DNA from: Myxococcus stipitatus
Lineage (GTDB): Bacteria > Myxococcota > Myxococcia > Myxococcales > Myxococcaceae
NCBI RefSeq assembly: GCF_021412625.1
Contig: NZ_JAKCFI010000004.1
Coordinates: forward strand, 186,001 to 250,000
Direction: 5' to 3'
DNA length: 64,000 nt
The notes beneath the pieces were generated by a model that searched no databases, was not told the DNA's origin, and worked only from the letters and a program-made list of their open reading frames with translations. This document shows, one piece after another, positions 15,756-23,413 of this stretch. Position numbers and translations under genes: made by a program. The number at the start of each line of letters is the position of its first letter. Positions within the stretch are counted from its first letter, which is position 1.

Positions 15756-18107
15756 ATGTTGCAGGCTCGAGACCCGGGACGGGATGTGACACGTTCGACG
15801 CGACGATGGGGAGTGGTGGTGGGCATCGCCCTGCTGTGGGCGGCGGCCGGGCTCGTCGCCCTGCGGCTGAGCCGAGGCGCGGGCCCGGGGGCTGCCCCCG
15901 TCCGCGAGCCGCTCCCGAAGGGCACCGCGCCGCGGCTCGGTTCACTGGGGCCCCGGCTCACCAGCAACGAGACCTCGCAGCCGCTGTCCGTCCATGGGGA
16001 GAATCTGGTACCCGGGTTGCGACTGTCACTGGGTCCACCCTTGTCACTCGAGCTGCCGTTGACGGTGGTGGACCCGGGGCACGCGTTCGCGCGGCTGCCC
16101 GCGCACGTGGCGCTGCCGGAGAACATGTCGGAGGCGCTGGTGCAGGCGTGGCTGGTGGCGCCCGAGGGGCGGCCCGCTCCGGAGGGGCGCGCGACGCTCA
16201 CCGTGGTGAACGACGCGGCGTTCCCGGACCTGACGACGATGGTGGCGTCGCCGGATGGCCGGACGCTGTTCATCCTGGCCCCGTCCATGGACACGGTGTT
16301 CGCGCTGGACGTGGCCTCCGGTCGCGTGGCGCGCCGCGCGGTGGGGGATGGTCCGTCTGCGCTCGCGACGTGGAAGGACGCGCGGGGCCACGCGTGGCTG
16401 GGCGTGGTGCATCGCTTCCAGGCGGAGCTCCGGGTGTATTCGCTGGAGACGGACGCGCCGCCCAGGGTGTTGCCCGCGCCGGCCGGCGCGACCGGGCTGG
16501 AGGTCGACGGCGCGCGGGGCGTGGCCTTCATCGCCGAGCACGTGGAGGACCGGGTGCACGCCGTCTCGCTCGAGGACGGGCGGGAGCGCTGGGCCTCGGG
16601 CGTGGACCCGAACCCGCGCGCCCTGGCGAGGTGGAAGGACCTGCTGGCGGTGGGCAGCCTCCAGACGGGGCAGCTGGAGCTGCTGCGCCAGTCGGACGGG
16701 GTTCGGGTGTCCACGGTGGTGCCGGGGCCGGGCGTGGCCATCGTGGGGGGCTACACGGAGCGCTTCCGCGCGCAGGTGATGGGGGGCAAGGCGCCGCGCG
16801 CGCTCGTGGCGAGCGAGAAGCTGGGGCGCGTCTTCATGGCGAGCCTGGGGCCGAACGTGGGGCCCAACCCCCAGCGGATGGAGCCCACCAACAACGGCGG
16901 CGTGGCGGTGGTGGACCCCGCGCGCGGCGAGTACGTGCGGCACCGGGGGTTCGGCGCGGGCGTGACGGAGGGGCTCGCGCTGGACGAGGACGCCGGGCTG
17001 CTCTACGCGGCGGACGTGGGCATCGGCCGGGTGCGCGTGCTGGACGCGCGGGCGCTGATGGCCGCCAGCGACGAGGCCGCGCGCGGCGCGGTGCTCCAGG
17101 AGCTGGCGATGCCACCGCTGGAGGACATGCCGCGCGTCCGCCCGGCGGAGGACTTCCTGAAGAAGGGCAGGGCGGGGGAGGAGCTGCACTCCGGGCCCCG
17201 CGCCGTGGTGCTGTCCCCCGACGCGAGGACGCTCTACGTGCTCAACCGCTTCACGCGCGCGGTGGCCGTGGTGGACGTGCGCGACGCCCGGGCCGGACAG
17301 GCGCGCCTCGTGCGGCAGCTGCCGGTGGTGGAGTCGCGCGCCCAGGTCAAGCGACGGCTGGGGCAGGTGCTCTACTACGCGGACCTGGGGCGCACGGGCA
17401 TCACCTGTGACGGCTGCCACATCGAGGGGCACATGGGGGGCGTCTTCTACGAGAAGACGACGCCCAACCGCGTCTACCGCTCACCCACCGTGCTGGGCAG
17501 CCGCGACACGCCGCCGTACTTCACGCCCGCCAGCAACCGCAACCTCCTGGAGACGGCGCGCCACGTGGGCGGGCGCAACCGCTTCCACAACCCGGACCCC
17601 TCGGACGAGGAGGTGGAGGCGCTCGCGTTCTTCTCCTCGCTGCTGTCCACGCCGCCCAACCCCTTCCGGGGAGAGGACGGCGCGCCGCTCCAGGAGGTGA
17701 CGCTGCCGGATGGCCACAAGGGCATGCCCGCGCGAGGCCGCGCGCTGTTCGAGGGGCAGGGGAACTGCACGAAGTGCCACCCCGCACCGCTCTACGCCCT
17801 GGACCAGGACCCGGCGACGCGTAGCCAGTTCCACGACGTGGGGACCCCGCTCGCCCTGCCCCTGCGCACGGAGTACCAGGACCTGGTGCCCGGCGTGGCC
17901 GCGCCCTCGCTGGCGGGCGCATGGGACGTGTGGCCCATGCTGACGAGCGCCACCGCGGGCTATGGCGTGAAGGATGGGCACCTGGTGGTGGAGACCCGCT
18001 TCCCCCTGCGCGCGGTGCTGGAGACGGCGGGGCCGAAGCACGGTGGCGCGAGCACCCTGTCGCCCGCCGAGCGGGACGACCTGCTCGCCTTCCTCCTCAC
18101 CTTGTGA
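15756..18107 (+). CDS. Membrane-anchored YVTN-type beta-propeller fused to a di-haem c-type domain
   Basis: This is about 783 aa from ATG 15756; the start is uncertain (GTG 15744 and GTG 15786 also fit, none with a convincing ribosome site). An N-terminal hydrophobic helix (RRWGVVVGIALLWAAAGLVA) acts as signal or anchor. Residues about 130-530 form repeats of the surface-layer/YVTN propeller kind (SPDGRTLFIL, DAGLLYAADVG, SPDARTLYVLNRF). The C-terminal third has two haem c sites, CDGCH (about nt 17407-17421) and CTKCH (about 17767-17781), as in MauG/cytochrome c peroxidase-like proteins. It should sit in the periplasm and move electrons, but no partner is encoded beside it. It resembles a second gene in this window (45275-47263). 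It lies between the Glt-like operon and the VWA cluster, divergent from the former. Confidence 0.82.
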   Translation: MLQARDPGRDVTRSTRRWGVVVGIALLWAAAGLVALRLSRGAGPGAAPVREPLPKGTAPRLGSLGPRLTSNETSQPLSVHGENLVPGLRLSLGPPLSLELPLTVVDPGHAFARLPAHVALPENMSEALVQAWLVAPEGRPAPEGRATLTVVNDAAFPDLTTMVASPDGRTLFILAPSMDTVFALDVASGRVARRAVGDGPSALATWKDARGHAWLGVVHRFQAELRVYSLETDAPPRVLPAPAGATGLEVDGARGVAFIAEHVEDRVHAVSLEDGRERWASGVDPNPRALARWKDLLAVGSLQTGQLELLRQSDGVRVSTVVPGPGVAIVGGYTERFRAQVMGGKAPRALVASEKLGRVFMASLGPNVGPNPQRMEPTNNGGVAVVDPARGEYVRHRGFGAGVTEGLALDEDAGLLYAADVGIGRVRVLDARALMAASDEAARGAVLQELAMPPLEDMPRVRPAEDFLKKGRAGEELHSGPRAVVLSPDARTLYVLNRFTRAVAVVDVRDARAGQARLVRQLPVVESRAQVKRRLGQVLYYADLGRTGITCDGCHIEGHMGGVFYEKTTPNRVYRSPTVLGSRDTPPYFTPASNRNLLETARHVGGRNRFHNPDPSDEEVEALAFFSSLLSTPPNPFRGEDGAPLQEVTLPDGHKGMPARGRALFEGQGNCTKCHPAPLYALDQDPATRSQFHDVGTPLALPLRTEYQDLVPGVAAPSLAGAWDVWPMLTSATAGYGVKDGHLVVETRFPLRAVLETAGPKHGGASTLSPAERDDLLAFLLTL

Positions 18108-18301
18108 GGCGGGCACGCGCTCGTGACGCGGGGGGCGCCGCCGCGAGGTCCGGAGTCGACGGAGGCCCTTGTGTGCGTGGAGCGCAATGACTCCCACGTG
18201 TTCCACGGCGGGCCAAAATCTTCCCCGCCGTTGCGCGCATGCGAGCGCGATTCGCGTTCATCCCGTTGCTGTCGCTTGCGTTGCACGGGGGGGCTGCGGT
18301 C

Positions 18302-18307
18302 TACAAT
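18302..18307 (+). promoter_or_regulatory. Minus-10-like TACAAT directly before a VWA lipoprotein gene
   Basis: TACAAT ends eight bases before ATG 18315, so a transcript from it would start at or beside the start codon. A minus-35 match is poor (TTGCAC with only 15-base spacing). No Shine-Dalgarno sequence precedes the ATG, which fits a leaderless message. Confidence 0.3.
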
Positions 18308-18314
18308 CCAACGA

Positions 18315-19904
18315 ATGCGCCCCCTCCCACGCGTCGCGTGGCTCCTGCTCCCGGTTCTCTTCCTGTCCTGCTCCGACGCGGGCCTGTACGCCATCGATGG
18401 TCGCGGTGTGGGGCGTCAGGACCGCGCCAGCTTCTCCGGCGAGGTGTGCGTGCCGCTCGCGGGAGGAGAGGCGTTCCCCACCAAGGTCCTCTTCGCGATG
18501 CAGGGCGGCGAGGGCGTGGAGACGGAGATCGTCGGCTACGGCACGGACGCCCTGTCCACGCTGACCAGCCGCTTCTCCGGTCCCTTCGTGAAGTTCGCGC
18601 TGGTGGCGCACCACTCGGTGGCCACGGGCCTGCTCGGGAGCTTCTCCGACGCGACCGCCTTCCAGGCCGTGCTCCCCAAGTTCGCCTCGTACCAGGAGAC
18701 GGGCCCCATCAGCGTCCGCTCCGCGTTGAAGCTGGCCAAGACGCTCCTGTCCGGCGACATGCAGACGTCCTGCCGCGGCGAGGTGGCGCGCACGCGCTAC
18801 GTGGTCGTCGTGATGATGCGCCTGGCGGATGCCAGCTGCGCCAACCCCGCGTTCAACGAGGGCATCACCCCGCGCTGCCGGGGGCTCGCGCCCGCGGCGT
18901 GCAGCGCGTGCGAACTGGGCGCCGTCACGGGGGAGATCAAGGCCCTGGCCCAGCAGTACGGCGCGGGCGAGGTGGTGGTGCAGCCCATCTACGTGCGGAC
19001 CGGGAACGGCGACGCGGACACCCGCAACGGCGGGTTCGCCATCGCGGACGCGGGCGGCACCGAACCGGTGGAGACGGACCCGGCGGGCCTGCCCGGCGCC
19101 ATCACCAGCCTCAAGTACGCCGCGCGCGTCAACACGCTCAAGCTCAAGCGCTTCATCGCCTACAACCGCAACGTGGTGGTGCGCGCCGGCCAGCTGCTCG
19201 CCGACAGCGACGGTGACGGCCTGCCCGACGTGGACGAGACCGCGCTGGGCACCGACCCCACGCAGGCCGACACGGACATGGACGGGTTGATGGACGGGCT
19301 CGAGGTGCGCATGGGCATGAACCCGCTCGTCCTCGACGTCATCAACGGCTGCAGCGTGTCGCTCGACGACGACGGCGACCGGCTCAACGGGTGCGAGGAG
19401 CGCGTGCTGGGCACCGACCCGTGCATCGGCGACACCGACGGCGATGCCATCCCGGACCTCATCGAGGTGCTCGGGATGACCAACCCCCTGGTGCCGGAGG
19501 ACCTGCTCGACACGGACCGCGACGGCATCACCAACATCGCGGAGGTGGAGGCCCATGGAGATCCGCTCAGCGCCGACCTCGACTTCCACCGCGAGCGGGG
19601 CTACGGCTACAACCTGGTGGAGACGACGCCGTCCCCCGACGGGCGCACCTGCTACACCACGCGCGTGGAGAACGTCTCCCTGGCGCCCACCCTCGCCCGC
19701 CCCCACCCGTTCATCCCGGGCGAGGTCATCCCCGCGGGCACCAACGACATCTATCTCTACCTCCAGGCCGGCCGGGACAATGATCCGCGCGGCGCCGGCA
19801 TCGGCTCGCTCCTCGTGCAGCCCATCCGGTACGACCCGGACGAGGGACGTACCCCTTCCGGCATCATTCCCCTGGACCCCGACGCGTTCATTCTCGGAAC
19901 CTGA
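18315..19904 (+). CDS. VWA-like lipoprotein with TSP3 repeats and a degenerate metal site
   Basis: This is a 529-aa lipoprotein with signal MRPLPRVAWLLLPVLFLSC. After the anchor Cys comes CSDAGLY and, about 30 residues on, a GEVC motif shared with two paralogues downstream. The next 230 residues align with their VWA domains, but the three metal-site motifs are gone: MQGGEG replaces DxSxS, the Thr-Asp motif is missing, and VVVVMMRLAD replaces FLTDG/FLSDG. Then come thrombospondin type 3 Asp-rich repeats (DSDGDGLPDVDE, DTDMDGLMDGLE, DTDGDAIPDLIE, about residues 295-420) that should bind calcium. A C-terminal domain follows with GYGY and GRTCY motifs, also shared by the paralogues. It probably sits on the outer-membrane surface. 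It is separated from the following operon by 170 bases with hairpins, so it may be transcribed separately. Confidence 0.82.
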   Translation: MRPLPRVAWLLLPVLFLSCSDAGLYAIDGRGVGRQDRASFSGEVCVPLAGGEAFPTKVLFAMQGGEGVETEIVGYGTDALSTLTSRFSGPFVKFALVAHHSVATGLLGSFSDATAFQAVLPKFASYQETGPISVRSALKLAKTLLSGDMQTSCRGEVARTRYVVVVMMRLADASCANPAFNEGITPRCRGLAPAACSACELGAVTGEIKALAQQYGAGEVVVQPIYVRTGNGDADTRNGGFAIADAGGTEPVETDPAGLPGAITSLKYAARVNTLKLKRFIAYNRNVVVRAGQLLADSDGDGLPDVDETALGTDPTQADTDMDGLMDGLEVRMGMNPLVLDVINGCSVSLDDDGDRLNGCEERVLGTDPCIGDTDGDAIPDLIEVLGMTNPLVPEDLLDTDRDGITNIAEVEAHGDPLSADLDFHRERGYGYNLVETTPSPDGRTCYTTRVENVSLAPTLARPHPFIPGEVIPAGTNDIYLYLQAGRDNDPRGAGIGSLLVQPIRYDPDEGRTPSGIIPLDPDAFILGT

Positions 19905-19916
19905 TCCAACCCCCGA

Positions 19917-19961
19917 GTGTGGGGCCTACCCCCCGCTCGGACTGGGGTGCTCCCCCCACAC
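19917..19961. terminator. Hairpin-rich spacer after the first VWA gene
   Basis: An 8-bp inverted repeat, GTGTGGGG (19917-19924) and CCCCACAC (19954-19961), encloses two small G4/C4 hairpins, starting 13 bases after the stop codon. There is no T tract. It may stop or attenuate transcription before the TSP3 gene. Confidence 0.35.
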
Positions 19962-20074
19962 CCCGCCCCCTCACGACCATGTCTCGCTCGCAACCCACTG
20001 GAATCTCGAGGTTTCTGTCCAGGGATGGGGTCGGATCGCCTCTTGCTAGGCGCTTGGGTCGGAAAGGAGTCATC

Positions 20075-21403
20075 ATGTCCCTCGTTCGTCTTGCCCCCGC
20101 TCTGGTGCTCGGAGCAATCCTCGTCGTGAACCCTGGGGTGGCCCAGGCGCAGTCCAACGACAACCCGGACAACCCGGAGTGCCTCGGCGACAGGTGCGGT
20201 CGTCCCGAGGAGGAGGGCGGCGGTGGTTGTGGTTGTGGTGGTGGCTCCGTCTGGGTGAACTACACGGACGACGGCGACACGCTGGCGTACACGGACGACG
20301 CGGACGGCGACGGTCGCGCGGATGACCGCGACAACTGCCCGTTCGTCTCCAACCGAGACCAGACGGACTCCGACGGCGACGGCGTGGGCAACGCCTGCGA
20401 CAACTGCGCCTCGCTCGCCAATCCGGACCAGCTCAACGCGGACGGCGACGGGCTCGGCAACGCCTGCGACCCCGACCAGGACAACGACGGCATCGTCAAC
20501 GAGAAGGACAACTGCGCGCGCATCCCCAACACCGACCAGTCCGACCTGGACGAGGACGGCCTGGGTGACGTGTGCGACGACGACGACGACAACGACGGCG
20601 TCAAGGACGGCGCGGACAACTGCCCGCGCGTCTTCAACGACGACCAGGTGATGCCGGCGGACGTGAGCCAGTGCCGCGTGGACGCGGACAACGACGACAT
20701 CTCCGACAACGCGGACAACTGCCCCGGGCTGGCCAACCGGGACCAGGCGGACGCGGACGGTGACGGCCTGGGCGACGCGTGCGACCCGGACATCGACGAC
20801 GACACCATCCTGAACGAGGTCGACAACTGCCCGGCCACGAAGAACCCGGACCAGGCGGACGACGACCGTGACGGCCGGGGTGACGCCTGCGACGCGGTCT
20901 ACTGCCTCGTGGTGGACCCGTCCAAGCCGGATGACTGCCTCAACCCGCGCTCGCCCTTCACCGTGAACGCCGGTGGTCACAAGGCGGAGAAGAAGACGGG
21001 CGTCTCCATCCGTCTGCCGCTCTACGCCAACCGCAATGGCGCGGCCATGGAGTACAAGTGGTCGGTGACCAAGCGTCCGGAGGGCTCCAACGCGGTGGTG
21101 ACGAGCCCGCAGGGCGCGGTGACGCTGAGCCGCAACTGGGAATACATCTACGTGGACGGCAGCATCCCCAACCTCGTCCCGGACAAGAAGGGCACCTACG
21201 AGGTGACGGTGGAGGCCCGCCTGGCCTTCGCCGACCGCGTCTACCCCGACCACCGCGTCTCCACCTCCACCCTCGTGGTGACGGTGGGCGACGAAGGTGA
21301 CGAGGGGCCCAACTGCAACGCCGTGCCCGCGGGCTTCAGCGTCACGGCCCTGGGCGCCGCGTTCCTGGGCATGCTGCTGCGCCGCCGGCGCCGCGAGCCG
21401 TAG
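20075..21403 (+). CDS. Secreted thrombospondin type 3 repeat protein with MYXO-CTERM-like tail
   Basis: This is a 442-aa protein starting at ATG 20075 after AAGGAG (spacing 5-6). A signal peptide ends near VAQAQS (about residue 26). A short Gly/Cys cluster (GGGGCGCGGG) follows, then about 200 residues of Asp-rich TSP3 repeats (DADGDGRADDRDNC, DSDGDGVGNACDNC and five or so more) with paired Cys, which should bind many calcium ions. Residues about 300-405 form a beta-sandwich, PKD/Ig-like domain. The end is a MYXO-CTERM-like signal: Cys in PNCNAV, a hydrophobic helix, then RRRRREP. Such tails are processed by myxosortases and lead to surface display. The gene begins a compact operon with two VWA lipoproteins and a large lipoprotein, so a surface-adhesion role is likely but not proven. 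Confidence 0.87.
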   Translation: MSLVRLAPALVLGAILVVNPGVAQAQSNDNPDNPECLGDRCGRPEEEGGGGCGCGGGSVWVNYTDDGDTLAYTDDADGDGRADDRDNCPFVSNRDQTDSDGDGVGNACDNCASLANPDQLNADGDGLGNACDPDQDNDGIVNEKDNCARIPNTDQSDLDEDGLGDVCDDDDDNDGVKDGADNCPRVFNDDQVMPADVSQCRVDADNDDISDNADNCPGLANRDQADADGDGLGDACDPDIDDDTILNEVDNCPATKNPDQADDDRDGRGDACDAVYCLVVDPSKPDDCLNPRSPFTVNAGGHKAEKKTGVSIRLPLYANRNGAAMEYKWSVTKRPEGSNAVVTSPQGAVTLSRNWEYIYVDGSIPNLVPDKKGTYEVTVEARLAFADRVYPDHRVSTSTLVVTVGDEGDEGPNCNAVPAGFSVTALGAAFLGMLLRRRRREP

Positions 21404-21439
21404 TCACCCATGCACACGCTGCCAGGAGGTCGCTTGCTC

Positions 21440-23413
21440 ATGCACCGCCTCGTTCGTCTTCCGTTGTTCGCGGCGGGCCTCCTGGCCGCGGGTCTGCTGT
21501 CCTGCTCCGACTCGATGCTCGAGTCCAAGGTGGACCCGCTCTCGCAGCTCGATGACCGGCTCACGCTGCAGGGCCGCGTCTGCACCCGACCACCTTCGCC
21601 GAGCGGCTTCCCGGTGAAGGTGGTGGTGGTCATCGACGAGTCGGGCAGCATGTGCGTCTCCGACCCGCCCGGCGCGCAGCTGGACAGCGGCTTCTGCCAG
21701 CGCGCCGAGGTGCAGGCCATCATCCCGCCGGGCGTCACAGAGCCCGCGCGCGTGCGCGCCCTCAAGCGCCTGGTGGCGCAGTTCCGCGAGGTCAACGCGC
21801 AGGGCGGCAACGTACAGGTGTCCGTCGCCCCGTTCGAGACCAACGTCCGCAACGTGTGGCCGCCCAGCACCGCCAGCGAGCGCTTCGCCCGGCCGGACAC
21901 CAACATCGACAGCTACATCGAGGGCCTGCAGAGCCAGCTGGGCAAGGGCACCGACTACCAGGGCGCGCTGTCGTACGCCTACGGCATCATCGCCTCCGAC
22001 ATCCAGAAGGTCTCCACGGAGAACCCGGAGCTGCTGCCGCGCACCCGCTACGTCGTCGTGTTCCTCACCGACGGCACCCCGTACCCGCGCTGCTCCGCCA
22101 CCGACAACCTGAGCGTCTACGCCAGCCCGGACAACCCGGACCTGACGTGGGCGGACTCCATCGTGAGCTTCTGCAACGCCACCAACACGACGGACCAGAT
22201 CGACGGCTTCGAGATTGGCACGGACCGCAACCAGAACTACCAGCTCTTCAGCTACGTGCGCCGGCTGATGGAGCTGAAGGACCAGTACAACGTGGGCGAC
22301 GTGCGCATGCACACGGTGCTGCTCTTCAACCAGGAGGCGGTGCGCGCCTGCGGCCCCATCTGCCAGGAGATCTACGGCATCTACCCGGGCGTGCCGCAGG
22401 CCCAGTACCCGGAGGCGGCGAAGAAGATCGCCTCCTGGCTGCTCAAGCGCTTCGCGGAGATGGGCAACGGCGTGTACCAGGAGTTCAACGACACGAGCGA
22501 AATCTCCAACCTGGGCCTGGGCGCGCTGGACTACTCGTCGTTCGCCTCGCGCAACGTGATGAAGAACCTGGTGGTGGAGTCGCTCAGCTCGCTGCCGTCG
22601 CTGGAGGCGCGCATCGTGGACAGCGACGGTGACGGCGTCCCGGACGAGCAGGACAACGCCACGGCCCTGAAGACCAACACCTTCCTGCGCGACAGCGACG
22701 GCGACTGCCTGAACGACGGCTTCGAGACGCGCCGCGCGGACCAGGGCTTCAAGGCCGCCAACCACCGCGACGCGCGCGGCTGCGATGTCCGCAACGCCGA
22801 CGGCACCTGCCAGTGCCGCGACACGGACGGCGACGGGCTGTACCAGTCCGAGGAGAACTACCTGCGCACCCGCAGCCAGCTGGTGGACAGCGACGGCGAC
22901 GGCATGCCGGACAGCCTCGAGGCGCGCTGGGGGTTGGATCCGCTCACGCCCAACGTCGCGGGGTTGGACACGGATGGCGACGGGATTCCGGACGACATGG
23001 AGCTGCGCTCGGGTTCGGACCCGACGCGCCGGGACAAGGCCTTCTTCGACAAGTACGGCTACCAGTACGAGACGCGCATCGCGGAGGTCCGCCCGGACGG
23101 CAGCATCTGCTACGACTTCACCATCACCAACCTGCAGCTGGTGTCGCCGCAGGAGCGCTCCGGTTCCCGGCAGGGCTTCAACGCCTTCAGCGTCTGGTTC
23201 GCGGAGGCGCCGGAGAGCGGCGTCGCCACCGACTACGGCGTGTGGACCAACGCCTGCGCGTGGGCGCAGTACGCGCCGCCGTCGGTGCGCGTGCCGGTGG
23301 GGCCGGAGCTGACGTTCGCGCCGAACGACTTCATCTCGACGAGCAACCTGCCGAGCCCTTGGGATGACCAGGACCGGTGCATCGGAACCCGTCCTTCGGG
23401 GGGAACGCGATGA
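21440..23413 (+). CDS. VWA-domain lipoprotein with intact MIDAS and TSP3 repeats
   Basis: This is a 657-aa protein. ATG 21440 is chosen over 21410 because AGGAGGT lies at 21424-21430. The signal ends in LLSC, followed by CSDSML and, after about 28 residues, GRVC. The VWA domain (about residues 58-370) keeps all metal-site elements: DESGS with its Asp near residue 66, GTDYQGAL, and FLTDG. TSP3 repeats follow (DSDGDGVPDEQDN, DTDGDGLYQSEE, DSDGDGMPDSLE, DTDGDGIPDDME). The C-terminal domain begins KYGYQY and contains GSICY. VWA lipoproteins with a MIDAS bind ligands through a divalent metal; M. xanthus CglB, the gliding adhesin, is of this general kind, but I see no basis for calling this CglB itself. 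Its TGA overlaps the next ATG. Confidence 0.88.
   Translation: MHRLVRLPLFAAGLLAAGLLSCSDSMLESKVDPLSQLDDRLTLQGRVCTRPPSPSGFPVKVVVVIDESGSMCVSDPPGAQLDSGFCQRAEVQAIIPPGVTEPARVRALKRLVAQFREVNAQGGNVQVSVAPFETNVRNVWPPSTASERFARPDTNIDSYIEGLQSQLGKGTDYQGALSYAYGIIASDIQKVSTENPELLPRTRYVVVFLTDGTPYPRCSATDNLSVYASPDNPDLTWADSIVSFCNATNTTDQIDGFEIGTDRNQNYQLFSYVRRLMELKDQYNVGDVRMHTVLLFNQEAVRACGPICQEIYGIYPGVPQAQYPEAAKKIASWLLKRFAEMGNGVYQEFNDTSEISNLGLGALDYSSFASRNVMKNLVVESLSSLPSLEARIVDSDGDGVPDEQDNATALKTNTFLRDSDGDCLNDGFETRRADQGFKAANHRDARGCDVRNADGTCQCRDTDGDGLYQSEENYLRTRSQLVDSDGDGMPDSLEARWGLDPLTPNVAGLDTDGDGIPDDMELRSGSDPTRRDKAFFDKYGYQYETRIAEVRPDGSICYDFTITNLQLVSPQERSGSRQGFNAFSVWFAEAPESGVATDYGVWTNACAWAQYAPPSVRVPVGPELTFAPNDFISTSNLPSPWDDQDRCIGTRPSGGTR

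Noticed and set aside
20280..20900. Regular short repeats that could suggest a CRISPR array
   Set aside because: Units are degenerate, in frame and encode calcium-binding DxDxDG repeats; there are no identical direct repeats with unique spacers.
19757..21253. A long minus-strand frame opposite the TSP3 gene
   Set aside because: It is the antisense of Asp/Gly-rich repeats, giving Val/Arg-rich nonsense without motifs.
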